Shown one piece after another: positions 53,528 to 61,924 of a DNA stretch of 64,000 nt (position 1 is the stretch's first letter; each line of letters starts with the position of its first letter). The stretch covers positions 1,736,001-1,800,000 of the forward strand of contig NZ_CP019304.1 of the NCBI RefSeq assembly GCF_001969265.1, written 5' to 3'. The notes under the pieces were generated by a model that ran no database searches, was not told where the DNA came from, and saw nothing but the letters and a program-made list of their open reading frames with translations. A program made the position numbers and the translations under genes. The DNA comes from Arthrobacter sp. QXT-31. GTDB taxonomy: Bacteria; Actinomycetota; Actinomycetes; Actinomycetales; Micrococcaceae.

Positions 53528-54633
53528 TGGATATTCCCTTCTCGCGCCGCGGACAGGGCATCCGGTCCGGACCCCTTTACAGCTGCATCCCCCGACGCCA
53601 CCCCTTCCGCGCACTCCCCGCCCGGCCTCCCATCATGATGTGGGCGCGCCGGTTCCGGAAGTAAAAGTCCCCCGGGTGCCACATCAGCCAGCACCTCATC
53701 CCAGTCGGTCAAGAAACGCTCGAGTCCATACCGCTCCAGCGCGGCCTCCCGCGCAACCTTGCCCCGCCGTCGGGCTTCCTCCGGGTCGTTGACCAGCAGC
53801 CGGGCACACCGCCGCAACTCCTCCACGTCAGTGGAGAGGCAGCCCGCCTCCGCCGGCACGGCGCGGCCAGCCTCAGTGGTGTCCAGCGCAAGGACCGGCA
53901 TGCCGAGGTGCATCGCCTCCAGCAGCGCCAACCCCAGCGAGGTCCAGCGGAGCGGATGCAGGTAAACCCGGCAGCGCGCCAGCTCACGGTGGAGCTCCGC
54001 GGTTTTCAGATCGCCCCGCACGGTGAGGCGCGGCGCCGGAATGCCCGTGGCCTCCGCCAGCCCGTCACCGCCCATGCCAAAGACCTGAAGCGGGGCCGCG
54101 GTGGCGAAACGCGGCAGCAGATCGGTGCCGGTCACGCGTCCGCGGCGTACCGGTTCATTCACCACGACGCCCAGCTCCGGGACTTCGCCCGTGTAGAGGT
54201 ACCCGGGGTCCGCGATCCCGTGCTCAATAACCTTCGTTGGCGCGCGGCCGCTGTCCCAGAACAGCTCGTTGAAGTGGGTCACGTGCACGATCGGGATGTC
54301 GCTCTGCTCCCCGAGCGGATGGACGGTGAAGGGGACATCACCTTTGGGCGTGTTGTGTTCCACGTAGACGGCGGGAAGGTCGACGCCGGGCCGGCGGCCC
54401 AGGATGCGCGTGACCTCCGCGGCCTCATCCGGCCGCTGGAGCACGACGGCGTCGATGCTGCCGGCGTCCAGCTCCGCCAGTGCGACCTGCCGCACCGAAG
54501 CGGGCCAGTCCCGCCCCGCCCGGCCCAGCCCCCAGGGCCCTCCCTCAGGCAAGACAGGCAGGAGGTACTCGTGCCGGCCGCGGACAAACGCGTCCGTCCA
54601 CGATCCGTGCACGTGCCACAACAGAATTCTCAT
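53524..54633 (-). CDS. GT-B type glycosyltransferase
   Basis: A 369-residue protein starting MRILLWHVHGSW, with a donor-side motif (RWTSLGLALLEAMHLGMPVLA) as in GT4/GT1-like transferases. A C-terminal Pro/Gly-rich tail of about 45 residues follows the catalytic part. The ATG at 54633 overlaps the GT9 stop by 4 bases. Acceptor and sugar unknown. Confidence 0.88.
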   Translation of the reverse strand: MRILLWHVHGSWTDAFVRGRHEYLLPVLPEGGPWGLGRAGRDWPASVRQVALAELDAGSIDAVVLQRPDEAAEVTRILGRRPGVDLPAVYVEHNTPKGDVPFTVHPLGEQSDIPIVHVTHFNELFWDSGRAPTKVIEHGIADPGYLYTGEVPELGVVVNEPVRRGRVTGTDLLPRFATAAPLQVFGMGGDGLAEATGIPAPRLTVRGDLKTAELHRELARCRVYLHPLRWTSLGLALLEAMHLGMPVLALDTTEAGRAVPAEAGCLSTDVEELRRCARLLVNDPEEARRRGKVAREAALERYGLERFLTDWDEVLADVAPGGLLLPEPARPHHDGRPGGECAEGVASGDAAVKGSGPDALSAAREGNIH

Positions 54634-55706
54634 CGTTTCCGGACCTTTCTCCGTGTGCTGAGCGAGGAGACCCCGCTCAGCAGGCGTTCGACCGCGTCCA
54701 CCACCTGCTCCGGCGAAACAGAGCTGAGGCAGGGATGGCCCGGTACCGGACAGTCGCGTGCACGGCTGAGCCGGCACGGCGCGTTTTGGTCTCCCAGCAG
54801 TTCCAGCGGAACGCCATACGGCGCCCACCGCACTGCCGGGACAACCGGGGAAAACAGGCTCACCACAGGGGTTCCGACGGCGGCAGCAAGGTGTGCGGGC
54901 CCCGTGTTTCCGCTGACCACCACCTCCGCGCCGGCGAGGACGCCCGACAGCGTGGAAAGGTCTGTCCGCCCACCCAGATCGATGGCGGAGGGTCCGGCGA
55001 CGGTTGCCGTCAGGGCGGCTTCACCCGGGCCGCCGGTAACCACCACCCTGTGGCCGGCACCCTCCAGCAGTTCCACGGCCGCCGCATGGTGCAGGGGTGG
55101 CCAGGCCCGGGCAGGGACCGTTGCGCCGGGGTGGACCACCACGTACGGGCCGTCCCCCACCAGGTGCCGGACGTCCGGGGGTTCCTTGACCATGAGCTTT
55201 CCGTCGTCACCGGTCCTGAGCCGGAATCCTGCCGCCTGGGCAATGCCAAGCGCCCGCACGGCTTCCGGCTGCTCCTCCGGAAAGTCCTCGCCCGGCTTGA
55301 GCCGCACGTCCAGGAGCGATCCCGGGTAGTCCGTGGAGGCCCCGGTGATGCGCTCAACGCCGGCCAGCCGCAGGAGGAGCGCCAGCGGAAGCGGCGACTG
55401 GTGGAAGGAGGTGAGGATGACCGCTTCGGTGATGCGGGAATTCCGGACGAAGCCCACCAGGGAGTCCAGGTGCTCTCCCGTCACCGGCGGAGCCGGGTTG
55501 CTGATCCATGGCGCATCCCAGGCAAAGACGTCGGCGACGTTGGGCAGCAGCGAGGCCGCGGACTTGCCCTGTGGCCCGCAAAGCACGACGACGTCGTTGG
55601 GACTGCCGCCGTCGGCCCGCCGTCCGTTCGCCACGGCCCGGACTGCCGGGCCGGCCAGGAGTACGTCACCGACGCTGTCCAGCCGGGCCACGAGGACCCT
55701 GCTCAT
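54630..55706 (-). CDS. glycosyltransferase family 9 protein (copy 2)
   Basis: A 358-residue GT9 protein (VLVARLDSVGDVLLAGPAVR, then VVVHPGATVPARAWPPLHHA and VVVSGNTGPAHLAAAVGTPV). Cys pairs near the C-terminus (APCRLSRARDCPVPGHPCLS) are usual in this subgroup. It overlaps gmhB-like and GT genes by 4 bases. Likely heptosyltransferase by family and context. Confidence 0.93.
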   Translation of the reverse strand: MSRVLVARLDSVGDVLLAGPAVRAVANGRRADGGSPNDVVVLCGPQGKSAASLLPNVADVFAWDAPWISNPAPPVTGEHLDSLVGFVRNSRITEAVILTSFHQSPLPLALLLRLAGVERITGASTDYPGSLLDVRLKPGEDFPEEQPEAVRALGIAQAAGFRLRTGDDGKLMVKEPPDVRHLVGDGPYVVVHPGATVPARAWPPLHHAAAVELLEGAGHRVVVTGGPGEAALTATVAGPSAIDLGGRTDLSTLSGVLAGAEVVVSGNTGPAHLAAAVGTPVVSLFSPVVPAVRWAPYGVPLELLGDQNAPCRLSRARDCPVPGHPCLSSVSPEQVVDAVERLLSGVSSLSTRRKVRKR

Positions 55707-56284
55707 GCCGGTCCTCGAAGCACTGATTCATGAAGTACTGGTTTCCGAAACACTGATTCTGGAAACAACAGGGCAACGGCCTGCTCGAGGTCCGCGGCGA
55801 CTTCGGGGGCGGCCTCGACTTCCTCGGCACGGGTTTGCGGCGTGGGAACCAGGACGCCCCTGGCGCCGGCAGCCGCGGCCGCCTCGACGTCGCTGCCGAT
55901 GTCGCCGATGAACGCCGCCTCCGACGGGTCAATGCCGAGCCGGCGGCAGGCGCTGTGGATCATGCCCGGTGCCGGCTTCCGGCACACGCATCCGTCATCG
56001 GCTCCGTGCGGGCAGACCTCCCAGACGTCGAAGGGCCCCAGCAGGTCCTCCACCCGCGCGTTCACGCTGTCCACCTCCTCGGCGGTCAGCAGCCCGCGGG
56101 CAATACCCGACTGGTTGCTCAGTACACCGGTTGCCAGGCCCATGCTGCGCAGCCCGTCGAGGACCCGCCGCGCACCTGGATACGGCTCGACCCGCGCGGG
56201 GTCACCGTTGTACGGCACGTCAACCACGAGCGTTCCGTCCCGGTCGAACAGCACAGCCTTGAGCGTAGAAGCGTTACTTGCCAT
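55703..56284 (-). CDS. GmhB-like heptose bisphosphate phosphatase
   Basis: A 193-residue HAD-IIIA phosphatase. The DxD motif is VLFDRDGTL (D14, D16); the zinc site of GmhB is visible as CPHGADDGCVCRKPAPGM; SNQSGIARG and GDIGSDVEAAAAAGA complete the core. GmhB removes the C7 phosphate from heptose 1,7-bisphosphate. It is first in the minus-strand run. The C-terminus carries a fivefold-residue repeat (ESVFR-KPVLH-ESVLR) encoded by 15-base tandem units. GGAGGGG precedes the ATG. Confidence 0.92.
   Translation of the reverse strand: MASNASTLKAVLFDRDGTLVVDVPYNGDPARVEPYPGARRVLDGLRSMGLATGVLSNQSGIARGLLTAEEVDSVNARVEDLLGPFDVWEVCPHGADDGCVCRKPAPGMIHSACRRLGIDPSEAAFIGDIGSDVEAAAAAGARGVLVPTPQTRAEEVEAAPEVAADLEQAVALLFPESVFRKPVLHESVLRGPA
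55717..55761 (-). repeat. three 15-bp tandem units at the GmhB-like C-terminus
   Basis: GAAGCACTGATTCAT, GAAGTACTGGTTTCC and GAAACACTGATTCTG (55717-55761). Each encodes five residues beyond the phosphatase fold, near the stop. Confidence 0.85.
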
Positions 56285-56399
56285 ATCCCCTCCGTTCCCC
56301 GGAGGGCAGAGACCTAAACAACCGGCCGGGCACTTCTTCTCGGCTAGACTCCTCGAAAGGCGGCCCGGCAGGGCCGGTCCAAGGAGGAGAAGAACGGCA

Positions 56400-57344
56400 G
56401 TGGAAGCACGGAACGGCAAGCACGAACAACCTGTCCTGCTGGTCCTGCGGGCACTAAAGCTCGGTGACCTGCTGGTTGCTGTGCCGGCGCTCCGCGCGCT
56501 GCACCGCGCTTATCCGGAACACCGCCTTCTCTACGCCGCCCAAGGCTGGCTGGAAGAGGCACTGGAACTCGTGGGCGGGTACGAACTGCTTCCGACCCAT
56601 GGCCTGGATGTTCCAATTCCCATCGATGCAGGCAAGGTGGATATCGCGGTAAACCTGCATGGCAGCGGACCCGAAAGCGAAGCCCGGCTCGCTGCCGTCC
56701 GGCCCCGGACGCTCATTGGCCACCGGACCCCGGAACGGCCGGGCCCGGCATGGATGGAGGACATCCACGAGCGTGAGCGGTGGACCAGGTTGCTGCAGTG
56801 GCACGGCATCGACGCAGAACCTGACGATTTCCGGCTCCTCCCGCCAGCCGTTCCCGGCCCCTGTCCCGGCGCCACTGTACTGCACGTGGGGGCCGCCTAC
56901 GGCAGCCGGCTATGGCCCGAGCACCGCTTCGCCGAGGTCGCCCGCGCGCTCGCCGACGATGGGCACGAGGTGGTGTTCACCGGAAGCACGGGAGAACGGC
57001 CGCGGGCGCTGGACGTGGCCCGGCTGGCCGGCCTTCCCGAGACGCAGGTGCTCGCGGGCAGGCTGCGGCTGGCCGAGTTCATGGCCGCCATCGCGGAAGC
57101 CCGGCTTGTGGTGTCGGCGGATACCGGCGCGGCGCATCTCGCCTCTGCCTACTCGCGGCCTTCAGTGGTGCTTTTCGGCCCGGCTCCGGCCGAGGTGTGG
57201 GGGCCTCCGCCCGGCCCGCACATCGTGCTGACCGACGCCCAGGCACGCCGTGGCGACACATTTGCCGCCACCCCTGATCCGGCCCTGCTGGCAGTCACCG
57301 TGGAGGACGTCCTGTCCGCCGTCGGGCAGCTCCGGCTCGCCTGA
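56400..57344 (+). CDS. glycosyltransferase family 9 protein (copy 3)
   Basis: A 314-residue GT9 protein (LLVLRALKLGDLLVAVPALR, then VLHVGAAYGSRLWPEHRFAE and VVSADTGAAHLASAYSRPSV). Shorter than copies 1 and 2. I chose the GTG at 56400, with AAGGAGGAG upstream; longer in-frame starts run into the divergent gmhB-like gene. It is divergent from that gene with about 115 bases between. Confidence 0.9.
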   Translation: MEARNGKHEQPVLLVLRALKLGDLLVAVPALRALHRAYPEHRLLYAAQGWLEEALELVGGYELLPTHGLDVPIPIDAGKVDIAVNLHGSGPESEARLAAVRPRTLIGHRTPERPGPAWMEDIHERERWTRLLQWHGIDAEPDDFRLLPPAVPGPCPGATVLHVGAAYGSRLWPEHRFAEVARALADDGHEVVFTGSTGERPRALDVARLAGLPETQVLAGRLRLAEFMAAIAEARLVVSADTGAAHLASAYSRPSVVLFGPAPAEVWGPPPGPHIVLTDAQARRGDTFAATPDPALLAVTVEDVLSAVGQLRLA

Positions 57345-57353
57345 CCCCCGCAG

Positions 57354-57408
57354 GTCCTGCCGGCGGGCCAGTCGTGCCGCCGGCGGGCCGGTCCTGCCGC
57401 TAGCGGGC
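57354..57408 (-). repeat. tandem GTCCTGCCGGCGGGCC units around the sigma factor stop
   Basis: Three units (57354-57370, 57371-57390, 57391-57408) with GTC(C/G)TGCC...GGCGGGCC or GCTAGCGGGC. The CTA in the third is the sigma factor TAG stop on the minus strand. Confidence 0.7.
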
Positions 57409-58209
57409 GCTGCCGGTGCTGCCGGCGCCCGCCTCCCCGCTGCGGCCCTCCTCATCGAGCAGCCTGCGCTGCAGCCATACGAGGATCCGGGACAGGCGCC
57501 GGGACACCTGCATCTGGGAAATGCCGAACCGCTTGCCCAGCTCCACCTGGGTCTCCTCGCGGAAGTAGCGCCGGTACAGCATCTCCCGGTCATCAGGCTC
57601 CAGTTCCTGGATGGCCTGGTTGAGGCACACGAGTTCTTCGAGGTGCTCTATCGGCTGGTCGGGCGAGACCAGCCCTTCGCCCATGCTCGGCCCGCCCCAC
57701 GGATCGGGGCTGTCCAGCGAGTCGGGATGCATGCTGCTTGCCGCGGCCTGGGCCTCCCGCACGTCGGCGGCGGTGACCCCCAGTTCCTCCGCCAGTTCCT
57801 GCTCCGACGGAACGCGGCCCAGCGACTGGGCCATGTCAGGGGCGGTGTGCAGCATCTGCGTCCGGACGTCCTGGACCCGCCGGGGCGGCCGCACGGTCCA
57901 GCACCGGTCCCGCAGAAACCGCTTGAGTTCGCCGCTGATCGTGGGCGCGGCGTACGCCGGAAAGCTTTCACCCTTCTCCTGGTCGAAGCCGCGGGCAGCC
58001 TTGACGAGGCCCAGATAGGCCACCTGGACCAGGTCCGAACGCTCCCGTCCGCGGGCAGCGTAGCGCGAGGCAAGCGACTCCGCCAGGTCCAGGTAATTGA
58101 GGACCAGCTGGTTCTCGAAGGCGTCATGCAGGCGGCCCGTGGGAGGCCCCTGCGGGGATGGCCCGCGGGGCGGGCCGGTCACGGAGTAAGAAGGCGGAGT
58201 TTCTGGCAT
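57400..58209 (-). CDS. SigB/SigF-type RNA polymerase sigma factor
   Basis: A 269-residue group 3 sigma factor. Region 2 reads LVLNYLDLAESLASRYAARG...LVQVAYLGLVKAARGFDQEK, region 3 follows (VPSEQELAEELGVTAADVRE) and region 4 ends with REETQVELGKRFGISQMQVSRRLSR. Actinobacterial SigF/SigB members direct general stress genes. No anti-sigma gene is adjacent. I chose the ATG at 58209 for AAGGAA upstream. A palindrome, ATAAGC-GT-GCTTAT, lies 65 bases before the ATG. Confidence 0.93.
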   Translation of the reverse strand: MPETPPSYSVTGPPRGPSPQGPPTGRLHDAFENQLVLNYLDLAESLASRYAARGRERSDLVQVAYLGLVKAARGFDQEKGESFPAYAAPTISGELKRFLRDRCWTVRPPRRVQDVRTQMLHTAPDMAQSLGRVPSEQELAEELGVTAADVREAQAAASSMHPDSLDSPDPWGGPSMGEGLVSPDQPIEHLEELVCLNQAIQELEPDDREMLYRRYFREETQVELGKRFGISQMQVSRRLSRILVWLQRRLLDEEGRSGEAGAGSTGSAR

Positions 58210-58273
58210 TGTCGTGGGTTCCTTCGATCGAAAGGTCGAGAAAGCCTGCGGCAAGACTTAGAAGAAGGAAATC

Positions 58274-58287
58274 ATAAGCGTGCTTAT
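58274..58287. promoter_or_regulatory. palindrome ATAAGCGTGCTTAT upstream of the sigma factor
   Basis: Perfect 6-bp arms (ATAAGC/GCTTAT) around GT. Related to the palindrome at 60292-60313, which also contains GCTTA. Possible operator for a shared stress regulator. Confidence 0.55.
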
Positions 58288-58405
58288 TACACAATGCTCC
58301 CGAGGCTATAGGCTCGAAAGAAGCAGCAAGGTTACGGCCGCCGTCGGACGGCCTGGCCGGAACGTTCAACAGCACCGGCAACGGTAACGGCAAGAGAGGC
58401 ATTTC

Positions 58406-59470
58406 ATGCGTATCGCGATCACGGGCGCCAGCGGCAATGCAGGGACGGCGCTGCTGCGCAGACTCCATGAGGCCCGAGCGGAATGCCCGGGCGGGCTGGA
58501 GCTGGTGGGCATCAGCCGGCGCGCCCCGGACAGCACGCGGCTGCCCTACGCCGGCGTCGAGTGGCACACCCTTGATGTGGGCGACGCCGGTGCGAAACAG
58601 GAACTGGCCCGGGCCTTTGCAGGGGCCGACGCGGTGGTGCACCTTGCCTGGCAGATCCAGCCGAACCGGGACCTCCCGCAATTGCACCGCACCAACGTCA
58701 CCGGCACGGCGAACATGCTGGCAGCGGCCAGGGAAGCCGGCGTCAGCCACATTGTGTGCGCTTCGTCCGTGGGGGCGTACAGCAAGGCGCCAAAGGACCG
58801 CCGGGTGGACGAATCCTGGCCGGCAGGAGGCATTGAGGGCTCACATTACAGCCGGGACAAAGCGGAGCAGGAGAAGCTGCTGGACGAGTTCGCGGCGGAC
58901 AATCCCTCGATCGCCGTGGCCAGGCTGCGCCCCGGGCTCATCTTCCAGGCCAAGGCCGGCAGCGAAATCGGCCGCTACTTCCTCGGGTGGATTCACCCCA
59001 GGTTCGTCCCGCGCCGGCCGGCACTGCCGATTTTGCCGATTCCCGAGGAACTGGTCTTCCAGGCGGTGCATGCCGACGACGTCGCGGACGCCTACTGGCG
59101 CGTGCTCAGGAACAGGGCCAGCGGAGCCTTCAATGTGGCCGCAGAACCTGTGATCACGCCGCAGAACCTCGCCAGGCTCTTTTCCGCCAAGCGGATCCTT
59201 CCGGTCCCCGTCCGCGCGCTCCATGCCTTCGTTGATGCAACCTGGCGACTGCGGCTGCAGCAGACCGACTCGGGATGGGTGGAGATGGCGGCCGGCGCGC
59301 CGATCATGGACACCCGCCGGATCCGGGAGGAGCTGGGCTGGGAGCCGCACACGGCGTCGCTGGAAGCCGTCCGCGAGGTGATAGACGGCATGGGCAAAGG
59401 CGCCGGCGTGCCGGAGTCTCCACCGCTCAAACCCCGGCGCAGCCTCCTCGGCCTCATCCGCCGGGGCTAA
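58406..59470 (+). CDS. NAD-dependent epimerase/dehydratase family protein
   Basis: A 354-residue extended-type SDR with ITGASGNAG at the N-terminus and YSRDKAEQEKLLDEF (YxxxK-like region after GSHY). The C-terminal part (about 240-340) resembles the atypical epimerases used in nucleotide-sugar or cofactor metabolism. It lies close to the heptose locus, but its motifs do not identify it as HldD. GAGAGG precedes the ATG. Confidence 0.88.
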   Translation: MRIAITGASGNAGTALLRRLHEARAECPGGLELVGISRRAPDSTRLPYAGVEWHTLDVGDAGAKQELARAFAGADAVVHLAWQIQPNRDLPQLHRTNVTGTANMLAAAREAGVSHIVCASSVGAYSKAPKDRRVDESWPAGGIEGSHYSRDKAEQEKLLDEFAADNPSIAVARLRPGLIFQAKAGSEIGRYFLGWIHPRFVPRRPALPILPIPEELVFQAVHADDVADAYWRVLRNRASGAFNVAAEPVITPQNLARLFSAKRILPVPVRALHAFVDATWRLRLQQTDSGWVEMAAGAPIMDTRRIREELGWEPHTASLEAVREVIDGMGKGAGVPESPPLKPRRSLLGLIRRG

Positions 59471-59546
59471 GACCCGGAGGGGCGCCCGCCCGCGGACGGC
59501 CCGCGGACGGCGGCCCACCCGCGGGCCTGCTGGGGCCCGCCCGCGC

Positions 59547-60164
59547 CTACTGGCGTGGGGTGTCCCGCCGGGTGGGGTCCGTCGTGGCGTCGGCATTGGA
59601 GCGGCGGGCATCAACATCGCGAGTGTCAGCGTCGCGCGTACCATCGGTCCGCATATCGTCGGCGCGCCCGCCCATGTCACGGTCGCGCATGTCACTCTCA
59701 CGCATGTCCCGGTCGTCGTCGGCCCGGGCGTCAAGGCCCCGCCCGTCACCCCTGCGGGCATCGGCGTTCCGGGCATCGGCGTTCGCACGTGCGTCGTCGC
59801 GCCGGTTACCGTCCGCGTCCACGTCCGGATCCAGGGCGTTCGCCTTGTGCTGGTGCTTCTCGGCGTCAGTCCGGAACTCCTGTGCAGCCGCCTGCTTCTG
59901 CTCCGCCTCCTGGCGAAGCCGTGCGGCTTCAACCTGGGCTTTTTCGGCGTCGGCCTTGGCGTGCATGGCGCGGGCTTCGTTTTCGCGCGCCTCGAGGTCG
60001 GCGTTTTCAGCTTTGCGGCGGATCTCGGCGGCGTGCTGGCGGTTTTGTTCATCGCGCTTCTGCCGGAATGCCTCCTTGCGTCTGCGGCTGGACATCAGAA
60101 GCACCACGATGAGCGCGATGACGACGATTGCAACGACGATCCAAATCCAGGCAGTTGGGTCCAC
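59547..60164 (-). CDS. membrane-anchored coiled-coil protein with charged repeats
   Basis: A 205-residue protein. An N-terminal helix (about 7-24) is followed by a long charged coiled coil (about 28-105; RRKEAFRQKRDEQNRQHAAE and onward) and a low-complexity Asp/Arg tail with MRDRDM, DARNADAR and similar repeats. GTG start with AGAGGTGG upstream. Function unknown; it is in a run of stress and envelope genes. The tail repeats are encoded by near-identical short units. Confidence 0.75.
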   Translation of the reverse strand: MDPTAWIWIVVAIVVIALIVVLLMSSRRRKEAFRQKRDEQNRQHAAEIRRKAENADLEARENEARAMHAKADAEKAQVEAARLRQEAEQKQAAAQEFRTDAEKHQHKANALDPDVDADGNRRDDARANADARNADARRGDGRGLDARADDDRDMRESDMRDRDMGGRADDMRTDGTRDADTRDVDARRSNADATTDPTRRDTPRQ

Positions 60165-60291
60165 TGCGGATCCACCTCTCTCTTTTCCAGCACGGTCACT
60201 ATCCGGCAGGGGCTCTGCCGTCCGCGCCCGGTATGTGGCTTCCGGAGCGGACAGCGGATTGAACTAGCGGCAGTCAGGGTACTTACGATCT

Positions 60292-60313
60292 AATAGTAAT
60301 CATGCTTACTATT
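60292..60313. promoter_or_regulatory. 22-bp near-palindrome upstream of the 89-residue protein gene
   Basis: Arms AATAGTAA (60292-60299) and TTACTATT (60306-60313) are perfect complements; the core TCATGC has one mismatched pair. Centred about 70 bases before the ATG at 60373. Shares GCTTA with the sigma factor palindrome. Confidence 0.65.
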
Positions 60314-60372
60314 TATGGCGAGTAATTGCCGGCAAATGCCCGGCAACCCGACATGTTGGAGAGGTATCAGCC

Positions 60373-60642
60373 ATGACGGAGAATCAACAGCCGCAGGGCG
60401 AGGGAGCTCCCCCACCCGAGGACGTTGAAGGCACAGGCCAGGAACAGGCCCGCAAGGGTGGCAGCCGGGGTCCCGCCCAGGACCCGAATCCACTGGCTTC
60501 CGCGCAACTGGCGGAAAGCCCGCAGTCGGAGACCCGGATTGCGGACGATCCGCTTGCCGGGAAGCAGCCGGCCGACGCTCCGCTGGGCAGTGATCCGCTC
60601 ACCCTGGACCGCCGGAACCCTTCCAGGGCGCCCGGAGCATAG
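60373..60642 (+). CDS. small hydrophilic protein of unknown function
   Basis: An 89-residue, acidic, Pro/Gln/Asp-rich protein, likely disordered, with repeats of the type SPQSETRIADDPLAGKQPAD. No signal or membrane helix. GGAGAGG precedes the ATG. It begins about 115 bases before the YihY gene and may be co-transcribed. Stress-related by position and by the palindrome upstream (inference). Confidence 0.7.
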   Translation: MTENQQPQGEGAPPPEDVEGTGQEQARKGGSRGPAQDPNPLASAQLAESPQSETRIADDPLAGKQPADAPLGSDPLTLDRRNPSRAPGA

Positions 60643-60758
60643 GAAGAAAACTTGATGGACCTGCCGCAGGACCCCCGCCCAAACCCCTGAGCCCAAACCC
60701 CTGACAGCGGGCGGGATACCCACCACGGGCGTCCTGCCGGCGAACGAAAGGATGCTTC

Positions 60759-61913
60759 ATGGCCACCAAAGAAGCCCCGGAAACCAGCACGGCAAAGGCC
60801 GGCAGTGCCCCTGCCCCCGATGACGCCCGAAAGCCTGACAGCCCCACGGACGTTGACAAGCCGTCGTGGAAGTACATTTTCCGCAAGACCATGCGCGAGT
60901 TCACGAACGACCAATGCCCGGACCTCGCCGCCGGGCTTACGTACTATGCGATTTTTTCGATGTTCCCGGCACTGCTGGCCCTTGTTTCGCTGCTCGGCAT
61001 CTTCGGCCAGGCGGAAAAGACGACGGCGGCACTCCTGGAAATCGTGCAGGGGGTGGCACCGGGGCAGGCAGTGGAGATGATCCGCGATCCCATCCAGGAA
61101 CTGACCACCTCGCCTGCAGCCGGCTTCACCCTGATCATCGGCCTTGCGACGGCGATCTGGTCCGCCTCCGGTTATGTGACGGCCTTTGGCCGCGCGATGA
61201 ACCGGATTTACGAGATCGATGAGGGCCGCGGCTTCGTCAAGCTCCGCGGCACCATGCTGGCCGTCACCGTGGCCTCGCTGATCATCGTTGCGCTGCTTGC
61301 GGCCATGCTGGTCATCAGCGGCCCTGTGGCCGAAGCCGTCGGCAATGTCCTGGGCCTCGGCGGCGTGGCCCTGACCGTGTGGAACATCGCCAAATGGCCC
61401 GTCATTGTTGCGCTGGTCATTGTGGTCATTGCCATCCTCTACTACGCCACCCCGAACGTGCGTCAGCCAAAGTTCCGCTGGATGAGCCTTGGTTCGCTGA
61501 TAGCCCTGCTCGTCTTCGTAGTGGCCTCTGTGGGCTTTGGGTTCTACGTGGGAAACTTCAGCAACTACAACAAGACCTACGGCGCGATCGGCGGCGTGAT
61601 CGTCATGCTCCTGTGGCTCTGGATCCTGAACATGTCCCTGCTTTTCGGTGCCGAGTTCGACGCCGAAATGGAGCGGGGCCGTCAGCTGCAAGCGGGCATT
61701 GAGGCCGAGGAAACACTCCAGCTTCCGCCGCGCGACACCAAGAAGAGCGACAAGCTCCAGGAGAAGGAAGAGGAAGACATCCGGTTGGGCCGCGAACTGC
61801 GCGAGAAATACAGCGAGCAGGGCAACGGCCAGAACGGCAACGGCCAGGACACCAGCCGCCAGGACGGCCGTGGCGGTGCCACCTCCCGCGGGGGCAACGA
61901 CAACAGCCGCTGA
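60759..61913 (+). CDS. YihY/BrkB-family membrane protein
   Basis: A 384-residue protein. The family pattern is clear: KTMREFTNDQCPDLAAGLTY, then YAIFSMFPALLALVSLLGIF and SYNKTYGAIGGVIVML-like text near NFSNYNKTYGAIGGV, with about six helices. An Ala/Lys N-terminal tail and a Gly/Asn/Gln-rich charged C-terminal tail (QGNGQNGNGQDTSRQDG) flank the membrane part. Once called RNase BN; the true function is unknown. AAAGGA precedes the ATG. Confidence 0.93.
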   Translation: MATKEAPETSTAKAGSAPAPDDARKPDSPTDVDKPSWKYIFRKTMREFTNDQCPDLAAGLTYYAIFSMFPALLALVSLLGIFGQAEKTTAALLEIVQGVAPGQAVEMIRDPIQELTTSPAAGFTLIIGLATAIWSASGYVTAFGRAMNRIYEIDEGRGFVKLRGTMLAVTVASLIIVALLAAMLVISGPVAEAVGNVLGLGGVALTVWNIAKWPVIVALVIVVIAILYYATPNVRQPKFRWMSLGSLIALLVFVVASVGFGFYVGNFSNYNKTYGAIGGVIVMLLWLWILNMSLLFGAEFDAEMERGRQLQAGIEAEETLQLPPRDTKKSDKLQEKEEEDIRLGRELREKYSEQGNGQNGNGQDTSRQDGRGGATSRGGNDNSR

Positions 61914-61924
61914 AGGAAGTGACG

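Noticed and set aside
58406..59470. HldD, the missing heptose epimerase
   Set aside because: It has epimerase-family features but not the HldD-specific pattern by eye, and it is not in the heptose operon; left as a general epimerase/dehydratase.
59471..59546. GC-rich direct repeats between convergent genes as a terminator
   Set aside because: CCCGCGGACGG is repeated and can pair in several ways, but no single strong hairpin or U-run stands out.
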